This document shows, piece by piece, positions 41,883 to 47,922 of a DNA stretch of 47,922 bases. The position numbers and the translations under genes are program-made. Position 1 is the stretch's first letter. Each line of letters opens with the position of its first letter. The DNA comes from Cytophagales bacterium. Its GTDB lineage: Bacteria > Bacteroidota > Bacteroidia > Cytophagales > Bernardetiaceae. The stretch covers positions 1-47,922 of the forward strand of contig JAAFJX010000029.1 of assembly GCA_013299045.1 (NCBI GenBank). The letters run 5' to 3'. A model generated the notes under the pieces. The model was given only the letters and a program-made list of their open reading frames with translations, did not search any database and was not told the DNA's origin.

Positions 41883-41994
41883 AAGCACATGGGTTTTGCA
41901 AAACTACAAAAAGTTTATTCGCTTCGCTCATATTTTTTGTAACTTCGCAAAGCCCCGCTCCGTTAGGTGCAAGTATAACCGAAATCTATAGAAA

Positions 41995-42915
41995 ATGACA
42001 TTCAGATACGCAAGACACACAACTGATCTAAGAAAAATAGAATTATTTTACAACGACATAGTTGGACTTGAAAAATTAGGCGGTTTTGAAAATCATAATA
42101 ATTACGATGGGCTTTTTTTAGGACACAAGAATTCTAATTGGCATTTAGAATTTACTACTTCGACAGAATTTCCAAAAAGTAAATTTGACGAAGACGATAT
42201 ACTTGTTTTTTATGTTAATTCTGAAATCGAATTAGCGAACATCAAGAAAAGAATAAACCAAAAAAATATACCTATTGAAGTTCCTAAAAATCCATACTGG
42301 GAAGAAAATGGAATAATGATTTCTGACCCTGACGGTTTTAAAATTATTTTTTCTCTTAGGCAACTTAATTTTACTTCTTCAGACAGTTTAACAGCTTTAA
42401 TCAAAGACAAAGCAATAATAAATTGGAGCGAACTTATTGATTTCACAAGAAACTTACCATACGGACGAAACTCAAATCGTGAAGATTTTTCACTTGTTAT
42501 TAAAGAAAATAAAGGGACTTGTAGTTCTAAACATTCATTCTTAAAAAAGGTAGCAGACCTAAATAAATTTGACAACGTTAAACTAATCTTAGGAATGTAT
42601 CGAATGAACAATTTGAACACACCGAAAATTGGAAATACGATTTTAGAAAGCGGTTTAGAGTATATTCCAGAAGCACATTGCTATTTGAAACTGAATAACC
42701 AACGAATAGACATCACAAATAGTAATTCTGACATTGGAAATTTAATTGGTAACATCATTGAAGAAATTGAAATCGAGCCTGAGCAAGTGAATATTTTTAA
42801 GGTAGATTATCACAAAAAATACTTGCAGAATTGGTTGAGTGAAAGTAAAATAAATATGGACTTTGACAAAATTTGGGAAACTAGAGAACAATGTATAAAG
42901 AAACTCGAACAATAA
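41995..42915 (+). CDS. VOC-domain protein fused to a transglutaminase-like Cys-His-Asp domain
   Basis: Residues 1-123 form a VOC (glyoxalase/bleomycin-resistance, YycE-like) domain: YARHTTDLRKIELFYNDIVG, then HLEFT and MISDPDGFKIIF. Residues ~135-306 are different. They contain GTCSSKHSFLKKVADLN (Cys176), YIPEAHCYLKL (His228) and RIDIT (Asp239), which have the order and spacing of a transglutaminase/papain-like Cys-His-Asp triad. VOC domains bind small ligands or metals; the second domain could be a hydrolase or transferase. The combination suggests a two-step or self-modifying resistance-type protein, but this is inference. No signal peptide is present. It is the only gene of cassette 2, starting 24 bp after the left boundary and ending 5 bp before the right box. 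Confidence 0.6.
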   Translation: MTFRYARHTTDLRKIELFYNDIVGLEKLGGFENHNNYDGLFLGHKNSNWHLEFTTSTEFPKSKFDEDDILVFYVNSEIELANIKKRINQKNIPIEVPKNPYWEENGIMISDPDGFKIIFSLRQLNFTSSDSLTALIKDKAIINWSELIDFTRNLPYGRNSNREDFSLVIKENKGTCSSKHSFLKKVADLNKFDNVKLILGMYRMNNLNTPKIGNTILESGLEYIPEAHCYLKLNNQRIDITNSNSDIGNLIGNIIEEIEIEPEQVNIFKVDYHKKYLQNWLSESKINMDFDKIWETREQCIKKLEQ

Positions 42916-42919
42916 TACC

Positions 42920-43346
42920 TGCACCTAACAGGCGTAACCGTTGCACAACTACGACAAAAATTCAAAAACCAAGAATTTCAAAAAATTTCGAGGGCTTAAT
43001 ATTGCGCTATTGAGGGCATTAAATTGTTGTTTTGCTGAAAAAACAAATACAACAGGGTCAATAGATTCCTGACCTTCTGTTCCGTAATAATGAGCAGTTT
43101 CGCTATAAATAAACTGTAAATCAAGTACTTGTGCTAATTTGCGATAAAAATTATCTTTGGCATTTTTTGCAGAATGAAATTAGTTTTGTATTTTTGAAAA
43201 GTAAGTTGTGCACCAAGCACAGCCGTTTTGCAAAAGCGGGGGTTTCGTGCTTCTATGACAGTGAAGTGCGCAATTCAAGCTTGTACATCTAATGATGTTT
43301 AGTGCTGAAAATCCCCGCCTTCGCCAAGCCTTTTCCGTTATCGGTA
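42920..43346 (+). other. attC-like recombination site 2 (interrupted by a MITE)
   Basis: Opens with TGCACCTAAC (42920-42929), the exact complement of GTTAGGTGCA at 41962-41971. Closes with GTTATCGGTA at 43337-43346. The hairpin arms are TTTTGC-AAAAGCGGGG (43226-43242) and CCCCGCCTTCGCCAAGCC (43313-43330), again with an extrahelical G. The right end CTTCGCCAAGCCTTTTCCGTTA is identical to that of site 3. Without the MITE it is ~150 bp. Confidence 0.65.
42940..43214 (-). mobile_element. MITE copy 2, derivative of an IS1182-type element
   Basis: 275 bp, direct repeat of copy 1, inserted at the same place in the next attC-like site. The right inverted repeat has one change (AGTTGTGCACC). A T-run is one base shorter (after GGCA near 43165), which shifts the transposase-remnant frame. 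Confidence 0.75.
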
Positions 43347-43381
43347 ACTCTATGACGTTACAAACTTAAAAAAGACGAACA

Positions 43382-44458
43382 ATGAAATTTAACTTTATTA
43401 TCTTCATAAGCATTCTGACACTTTTGACATCGTGTAATGGGCAGACAAATTCTGAGACAATCAATTCAGGGAAGCTAATCAGCCCTTCAGTTACAGGAGA
43501 CACTGTAACAGAATTAAGCAATAACATTATGGTTATTTATCAAGACAAGAAAAACAATTATTGGTTTGGCAGTTGGCAGGACGGACTTTACAAATATGAC
43601 GGAAAAACAATCGTTCATTTCACCACAAAACACGGTTTGCCTTCGAACAGAGTTGACGAAATTAAAGAAGATAAAATAGGAAACGTCTATTTCAATACTA
43701 GTAGCGGTTTGTGTAAATTCAATGGCAATTTATTTTCAAAATTGAGTGAAGTGTTGAGTTCTGAAAACGATTGGAAATTAAATCCCGATGACTTGTGGTT
43801 TAAAGATGGTTGGAATTCAGGAAATATTTATAGGTATGATGGCAGTGTATTATACAAATTGCCGATTCCTAAAACAAAACTTGGCGAGGAGTGTATTAAA
43901 AAATATCCAAATCCAAATCCTTACACGGTTTATAGCATTTATAACGACAGTAAAGGAAATGTTTGGTTTGGCACAGGACTTATAGGAGTGTTTAGATACA
44001 ATGGTAAAGCTTTTGACTGGATAATTGAAAATGATGTAACCGAACTTCACGGTGGACCAGCGAATGGTGTGCGTTCCATTATTGAAGACAAAGACGGATA
44101 TTTTTGGTTCAATTCGGAATATCGTTATAAAGTAATTGAAGGTTCAAGGACAAACGGAGAGGCATTTTATGAACGCCAAAAAAGCATTGGTAATTTAGAC
44201 GGTAAAAAGGATAGTAACCTAAATGAATACGCATCTACCACAAAAGATAACAACGACAATTTATGGATAGCCACTTACCAAAATGGTGTATGGAAATACG
44301 ATGGCAATAAAGTCAAGCAATATTCTGTTCAAGAAAATGGTAAAGAAGTAAATTTGTTTTACATATACAAAGACAACAACGGAGACATATGGCTTGGCAC
44401 AGAAAAAAACGGAGTTTGGAAACTTAGTGAAGAATCCTTTATTAAGGTGGTGCAATGA
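43382..44458 (+). CDS. Lipoprotein with two-component-regulator-type propeller repeats
   Basis: The 358-residue protein has a lipobox LTSC (Cys about 18). Repeats of the Reg_prop type follow: YQDKKNNYWFGSWQDGLYKY, IKEDKIGNVYFNTSSGLCKF, YNDSKGNVWFGTGLIGVFRY, IIEDKDGYFWF, TKDNNDNLWIATYQNGVWKY and YKDNNGDIWLGTEKNGVWKL. These are blades of the propeller found in the periplasmic part of hybrid two-component sensors, where it senses polysaccharide fragments. Here there is no kinase, transmembrane or output domain, so it is a free-standing lipid-anchored propeller, perhaps a binding protein. The weak consensus of the third and fifth blades makes the exact number (6-7) uncertain. It is the only gene of cassette 3 and has AT-rich codon use like the other cassette genes. 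Confidence 0.8.
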   Translation: MKFNFIIFISILTLLTSCNGQTNSETINSGKLISPSVTGDTVTELSNNIMVIYQDKKNNYWFGSWQDGLYKYDGKTIVHFTTKHGLPSNRVDEIKEDKIGNVYFNTSSGLCKFNGNLFSKLSEVLSSENDWKLNPDDLWFKDGWNSGNIYRYDGSVLYKLPIPKTKLGEECIKKYPNPNPYTVYSIYNDSKGNVWFGTGLIGVFRYNGKAFDWIIENDVTELHGGPANGVRSIIEDKDGYFWFNSEYRYKVIEGSRTNGEAFYERQKSIGNLDGKKDSNLNEYASTTKDNNDNLWIATYQNGVWKYDGNKVKQYSVQENGKEVNLFYIYKDNNGDIWLGTEKNGVWKLSEESFIKVVQ

Positions 44459-44474
44459 CGGACGAAAGAAGAGC

Positions 44475-44574
44475 TACCACTGACATGGGCTTAGCAAAAG
44501 CGGGGCAATGTACTAAATTTTAAGCTTTTGTGCTGGTTTGCCCCACCTTCGCCAAGCCTTTTCCGTTATGGCTC
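44475..44574 (+). other. attC-like recombination site 3 (uninterrupted)
   Basis: A 100-bp site without MITE. It opens with TACCACTGAC, a 7/10 match to the complement of the cassette 3 left box (GTTATCGGTA, 43337). The arms GGCTTAGC-AAAAGCGGGGCAA (44488-44507) and TTGCCCCACCTTCGC then CAAGCC (44538-44558) pair with an extrahelical G. The right end is CTTCGCCAAGCCTTTTCCGTTA, then TGGCTC. The ATG of the next gene is part of the closing GTTATGGCTC. Confidence 0.55.
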
Positions 44575-45734
44575 ATTTTACAAACAACAAGACACGAGTG
44601 AAAAAACTAAGTATATCAATATTTTTATTTGCTTTTTTGTTTTTTGCAACCAAAACCTTTGGGCAAAATACAAAAATTGATGTTACAATTCATTCAAGAG
44701 TGGATACAACAAAAAAAGAGGTAAAAGACGTTGCTGAACTTTGGATAAATTATTTAAAATCTACACCTGATAGCATATATAATAATCCACATTGGAATAA
44801 TGATGAGAAACTCAAATTCAAAGGGTTTGACTTTTCTATTCCCTATTTGTATCAATTTCCATCAAATCAACTACTTGCTTATTATAAACCAACAATTTTA
44901 TCTATTGAAAAGGAAGGAAATTATTATGGAATTAGAACAATTTTTGCAGCAGATGAACTGCAAGGAGAATATAGAAAGTCAAATCCTTGGTGTATCACAA
45001 AACTGTATGCTATCAAAGAAAATGGTCATTGGAAACTAAAAAATGCAATGCCTATAATTACAGAAAATTGGAATAAAAAGACTATTGGAAAAATAACTTT
45101 TATATATCCAACTAATCATAATTTTAACGAATATCTCGGAAAAAAAGCAAGTTTATTTTGTAATGAAATATCAAAAGAATTTAATTTTCCCGAAATTGAA
45201 CCTTTTGACTTCTACATTACCAAAAGTGGCGACGAGTTGGGCAAACTGTTAAATTTTGACTTTTCTTTTGCTGGTTATACAACAGGTATCGGAATGAATG
45301 AAAATCGAATACTTTTAAGTGGATTAGATTCAGAGTTTTATCCTCACGAATTTATACATCTGATTGTTCCAAGAAAAGACAGACACTGGATGATTGAAGA
45401 AGGCTTTGCAACATGGAAAGGTGGACAAGATGGAAAAACATTTGAAGAAAGTGCATTTATTCTTGCAAATGAAATTGCATTAAATCAATCTGTAACTTTT
45501 GCAGATGTGCTTAATAAAAAATGGGGTTGGCAATATGCAGCATTTTATACGACAGGAGCAGTTCTTTGTAAAGTTGCTTATGACAAAGGTGGAGTAGTTT
45601 TAGTTAATAAATTATTAGAAATTCCAAATAACAATGAGAACCTAATTCAGACAATTTGTTCATTATTTAAAATTGAAAAAAAAGATATGGATACTTTTTG
45701 GAAACAAGAAGTATTAAAATTTAAGTCTAAATAG
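44568..45734 (+). CDS. Secreted zinc metallopeptidase-like protein (HExxH, peptidase MA-like)
   Basis: The 388-residue protein has an N-terminal signal sequence (KKLSISIFLFAFLFFATKTFG). The zinc motif HEFIH (260-264) is followed 13-15 residues later by EEGFATW (277-283), whose Glu is the third zinc ligand in gluzincins of the peptidase MA group. The N-terminal ~150 residues (VAELWINYLKSTPDS through NGHWKLKNAMPI) look like an SnoaL/NTF2-like or unknown accessory domain. The substrate is unknown, but extracellular or surface proteolysis is likely. The ATG at 44568 lies in the attC-like boundary. A GTG at 44598 (VKKLSIS) directly before the signal sequence is a serious alternative. No matching right box is found after the stop, so cassette 4 is truncated or ends at the inverted repeat. 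Confidence 0.75.
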   Translation: MAHFTNNKTRVKKLSISIFLFAFLFFATKTFGQNTKIDVTIHSRVDTTKKEVKDVAELWINYLKSTPDSIYNNPHWNNDEKLKFKGFDFSIPYLYQFPSNQLLAYYKPTILSIEKEGNYYGIRTIFAADELQGEYRKSNPWCITKLYAIKENGHWKLKNAMPIITENWNKKTIGKITFIYPTNHNFNEYLGKKASLFCNEISKEFNFPEIEPFDFYITKSGDELGKLLNFDFSFAGYTTGIGMNENRILLSGLDSEFYPHEFIHLIVPRKDRHWMIEEGFATWKGGQDGKTFEESAFILANEIALNQSVTFADVLNKKWGWQYAAFYTTGAVLCKVAYDKGGVVLVNKLLEIPNNNENLIQTICSLFKIEKKDMDTFWKQEVLKFKSK

Positions 45735-45751
45735 TCTTTCCTTAAAAAGCA

Positions 45752-45871
45752 CATAAATTATTTATTATCAGAAAATTAACTGATATTTTTATCTTTAAAA
45801 TCTGCTAGTTTTTAGCCTATTTTGTCAAATAACTGGCAAAATCTAAAGGGCTTCTTGCGGCCTGCCATGCC
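45752..45871. repeat. Right arm of the inverted repeat flanking the cassette block
   Basis: Reverse complement of 39682-39795; see that entry. It lies 18 bp after the peptidase stop, and the sequence to 45917 holds no gene. Confidence 0.8.
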
Positions 45872-45917
45872 TCGCATCAGACAAAAGCGAAATGCGCGAT
45901 TTATGCGCAGTTGGTTC

Positions 45918-46259
45918 TTACTCATCGTCCTGCTCGTTTAAAATTTTAATGGGCGGTTCTTTGCTTTCTTTAAGTCCTAAGGCTTGCGCTTGCCTAATTA
46001 CATCTGTTTGCCGCCATTGCCGCATATAATCTGCTTTCGTGGTGATATATTCTATTCGAAGTTCGTCCACTTGTTGTCGCAAAAGATTCATTTCTTTGGC
46101 CGTTCGCTCGGTCTGATTGCGGTTAGCTATATAAATAAGCCCTAGGAAAGCCAGAAAGGCCAAATAAGGCAGTAGTTTATACAAAAATGCCTCATCAAAT
46201 TTAAAATCCTTGCTCCAGAAACTCTTAGAGCCGCCATTGTTGGTTCTTATAGTCATCAC
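45918..46259 (-). CDS. FtsL-like cell-division protein
   Basis: The 113-residue single-pass protein has a cytoplasmic N-terminus, a transmembrane helix (~27-46: LLPYLAFLAFLGLIYIA) and a periplasmic coiled coil (KEMNLLRQQVDELRIEYITT) ending in LGLKESKEPPIKI. The ELR-EYITTK and LG-KES-PP-KI pieces are characteristic of the Bacteroidota FtsL-like family, which works with FtsB and FtsQ in septal wall synthesis. It is normally found between rsmH and ftsI in the dcw cluster; here it is 12 bp after kynurenine monooxygenase, so it is displaced or a second copy. It is likely co-transcribed with kmo. Confidence 0.7.
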   Translation of the reverse strand: MMTIRTNNGGSKSFWSKDFKFDEAFLYKLLPYLAFLAFLGLIYIANRNQTERTAKEMNLLRQQVDELRIEYITTKADYMRQWRQTDVIRQAQALGLKESKEPPIKILNEQDDE

Positions 46260-46271
46260 TACTTTTGTGGA

Positions 46272-47648
46272 TTAAACTTGTAGTTTTTGTTGCAGCGCTT
46301 TTACAATAGCACCAAAATTGAGATTCGTCCATTCATGGGCTAAATCTGGCTGTTGCATCACTTTATCCATGATTTCATCTTGTAATTTACCGATACGCTG
46401 GGCTTCAGAGTAAGAAATTTGTGGACTAAACGTAACCATGCTATAAAGCGGTAGCCACTCTTGCGGAAAAAGCTCTTGAATCTTTGCCTCTATTTTCTTG
46501 CGCAGCAAAAAATTAGGTTCGGCCACCTTGTCTCGCATTTCAACGAAATTGGCAAGCGCTAAGTCTGCAATAGCATTACCTTCCTTGACACGCATGGCTT
46601 GGTATAGAGGCAAAGCTTCTGTCCAGTCATCATGGGTTTGGTCTAGAATTTGGTTAAGAGCGAAACAGTCTTCAAAACCAGCGTTCATACCCTGCCCATA
46701 AAATGGCACAATGGCATGGGCAGCATCACCAATAAGGAATAAATTTTGCCCAAAAATCCATGGCGTACAGCGCACTGTAACCAAAGAGGATACAGGGTTC
46801 TGCTGCCAAGTCTCCCAATAATCGGGCATGAGAGGTATCGCATCTGCAAAGTATTTTTCTACGAAAGCGCGCACTTCTTGTTCTGTATGGAGTCTCTCAA
46901 AAGCTTCCGTGGCTTTTTGACCAGCCTCATGTGCCAAAAAAAGTGTACAAGTAAAGCTCCCATCTAAGTTAGGCAGTGCTATCAACATAAATTGGTGGCG
47001 CGGCCATATATGCAGGGCATTTTTTTCCATGACAAAATGCCCTGTTGCATTAGCAGGAATGTGTAATTCTTTGTAGGAATGCTCTAAATAGGTTTGTGAG
47101 TAGTTAAAACGGTTTGTTTTTTGAAGTGTTGAACGCAGAACTGAAAAAGCACCGTCCGAGCCACAAATTAAATCCGCTTTATGCGGAAGCAGTGTGCCTG
47201 TTTTTGTATTGCGGAAGAGGATTTCTCCTCCTTCTAAATCTATTTTTTCGCATTCTTGGTCAAAATAAAAAGTAACATTTTCATAAGCATCTGCTAGCTC
47301 TACAAGTCGCTGATTAAGACCGCCTCTGCTTACAGAATAAATGGCCTGCTGTCCTTTACCATAGGGTTGATAGGTTAGTTCGCCGCTTATGCTGTGCATC
47401 ATTCGCCCATACATAGGAATAGCCACTTGCTCAATTTCAGGGCCAATGCCAGCAGCGCGTAGGGCATTCCAGCCGCGGTCGCTTAGTGCCAAATTGATAG
47501 AGCGGCCTGCGTAAGCGTTGCTAGTGCGATAGTCCGACCGCTTCTCAAAAACGTGTACCTTGTAGCCTCTTTTGGCCATAACAATAGCCAGCAGCGCACC
47601 AACTAAGCCCCCGCCCACAATACTCAATTCACGAACCCTTGCATTCAT
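46272..47648 (-). CDS. kmo: Kynurenine 3-monooxygenase
   Basis: The FAD enzyme hydroxylates L-kynurenine to 3-hydroxykynurenine with NADPH and O2, in tryptophan breakdown and in the kynurenine route to NAD. The 458 residues show the GxGxxG fold start (SIVGGGLVGALLAI), the KMO-specific GRSINLALSDRGWNALRAAG, SVSRGGLNQRL, the second FAD motif IGDAAHAIVPFYGQGMNAG and the substrate-binding Arg in the first domain. There is no clear hydrophobic C-terminal anchor, unlike the mitochondrial enzyme. No kynureninase or 3-HAO gene is adjacent in the window. The promoter lies ~40 bp upstream, and the FtsL-like gene follows after 12 bp. Confidence 0.95.
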   Translation of the reverse strand: MNARVRELSIVGGGLVGALLAIVMAKRGYKVHVFEKRSDYRTSNAYAGRSINLALSDRGWNALRAAGIGPEIEQVAIPMYGRMMHSISGELTYQPYGKGQQAIYSVSRGGLNQRLVELADAYENVTFYFDQECEKIDLEGGEILFRNTKTGTLLPHKADLICGSDGAFSVLRSTLQKTNRFNYSQTYLEHSYKELHIPANATGHFVMEKNALHIWPRHQFMLIALPNLDGSFTCTLFLAHEAGQKATEAFERLHTEQEVRAFVEKYFADAIPLMPDYWETWQQNPVSSLVTVRCTPWIFGQNLFLIGDAAHAIVPFYGQGMNAGFEDCFALNQILDQTHDDWTEALPLYQAMRVKEGNAIADLALANFVEMRDKVAEPNFLLRKKIEAKIQELFPQEWLPLYSMVTFSPQISYSEAQRIGKLQDEIMDKVMQQPDLAHEWTNLNFGAIVKALQQKLQV

Positions 47649-47686
47649 TTTTATGTGTGGTTTTTTTGATTTAAAATTGTTTGGCG

Positions 47687-47719
47687 CAAATATATTCTAG
47701 ATACAACAAACATACACAA
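47687..47719 (-). promoter_or_regulatory. Putative promoter of kmo-ftsL-like operon
   Basis: On the minus strand TATATTTG (47687-47694) and TTG (47717-47719) are spaced by 22 bp. The leader would be ~30 nt. Confidence 0.5.
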
Positions 47720-47819
47720 GGCTGCAAAGAAAAAGGTTTGGATTTAAAATACCAAAACTGCTATTCCTACTTGCTGCAATGCTTAACCTAATAACTTTAG
47801 ATTCCAGCGGGTTTCTGTT

Positions 47820-47922
47820 TTACTGTTCTGTTTTGAGGAATGGTTTAGCTATTTGTCCATTGGTGGTTTGGATATAGAGCGTGTATGCGCCGCCACTCAA
47901 GCCTAACAAACTGATTGTCTGG
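47820..47922 (-). CDS. C-terminal end of a T9SS-secreted protein (cut by window edge)
   Basis: The minus-strand frame entering from the right edge reads QTISLLGLSGGAYTLYIQTT, then NGQIAKPFLKTEQ and a stop (34 residues visible). The pattern LxGLxxGxYxLxI.T.nGQ...F.K is the last two strands of a type A type IX secretion sorting domain, which is cleaved off when the cargo is exported and attached to the cell surface. The passenger domain lies outside the window. The 170 bp between this stop and kmo holds no other gene. Confidence 0.75.
   Translation of the reverse strand, partial: QTISLLGLSGGAYTLYIQTTNGQIAKPFLKTEQ

Larger units (their letters stand above)
41587..41971 (+). other. attC-like recombination site 1 (interrupted by a MITE)
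   Basis: It opens with CACAGCTAAC (complement of 40041-40050) and closes with GTTAGGTGCA, the first bases of cassette 2. Between the MITE and the right end, GGGTTTTGC-AAAACTACAAAAA (left) pairs with the segment reading TTTTTGTAACTTCGC then AAAGCCCC (right, 41934-41956), leaving an unpaired G, as in attC sites. Without the MITE the site would be ~108 bp, a normal attC length. Confidence 0.65.

Noticed and set aside
41616-41888. 90-codon frame in MITE copy 1 as a functional gene
   Set aside because: It matches only the N-terminus of an IS1182-type transposase, lacks the catalytic core, and the same frame is broken by a one-base deletion in copy 2.
39682-45871. The block as one transposon with the long inverted repeats as its ends
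   Set aside because: No transposase or integrase gene is inside and no target duplication is apparent at the outer edges. The attC-like junctions explain the internal layout better; the repeats are reported separately.

Overview
The window is chromosomal DNA of a Bacteroidota bacterium, most likely a gliding Cytophagales-type organism. The main evidence is a clear GldC gene, the C-terminal end of a protein carrying a type IX secretion sorting domain (cut by the right edge), a PorV/PorQ-like barrel, a FtsL-like protein of the Bacteroidota type, and promoters of the Bacteroidota form (TTTG, about 19-22 bp, TAnnTTTG) with weak or absent Shine-Dalgarno sequences. No integrase, phage structural gene, rRNA or CRISPR array is visible. 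There is one tRNA (Asn, GTT).

Left part (0.3-16.7 kb): an MBL-fold hydrolase is followed by a very AT-rich polytopic GT39-like protein and homoserine dehydrogenase. A MarC protein faces them. A two-gene minus-strand operon encodes a K+ channel-like protein and a membrane SpoIIE-type phosphatase. Then come a surface lipoprotein, a MerC-like protein under a palindromic, probably Zur/Fur-type operator, P5C dehydrogenase, and a 1598-residue transglycosylase with about 17 LysM units.

Middle (16.9-39.4 kb): a ~530 bp non-coding dispersed repeat (Repeat A) occurs twice, at 16.9 and 35.1 kb. Between the copies lie an operon of monohaem cytochrome, NamZ and a CapA-like protein, a duplicated-domain outer-membrane protein, MobA, tRNA-Asn, an LptF/G permease, CoaBC, HtpG, a DEDDh exonuclease, a cold-shock protein, proline dehydrogenase (which with P5C dehydrogenase gives proline to glutamate), GldC, an amidohydrolase-like protein lacking its metal motif and an XRE regulator. 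After the second copy come a PorV-like barrel, a TPR protein and a small barrel protein.

Right part (39.5-45.9 kb) is the most unusual stretch. AT-rich accessory genes (Crp-like regulator, haloalkane-dehalogenase-like hydrolase, VOC plus transglutaminase-like fusion, propeller lipoprotein, HExxH peptidase) are separated by attC-like recombination sites. Two cassettes are bounded by perfectly complementary 10-bp boxes exactly where integron cassettes should have them, and a third has a degenerate pair. All three sites share a conserved right end and an extrahelical G in an imperfect hairpin. Two of them carry a nearly identical ~275 bp MITE that contains a remnant of an IS1182-type transposase. 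The block is flanked by ~115 bp inverted repeats. I read it as a cassette array without a visible integrase (a CALIN). Beyond it are the FtsL-like gene, kynurenine 3-monooxygenase and the truncated T9SS cargo gene.
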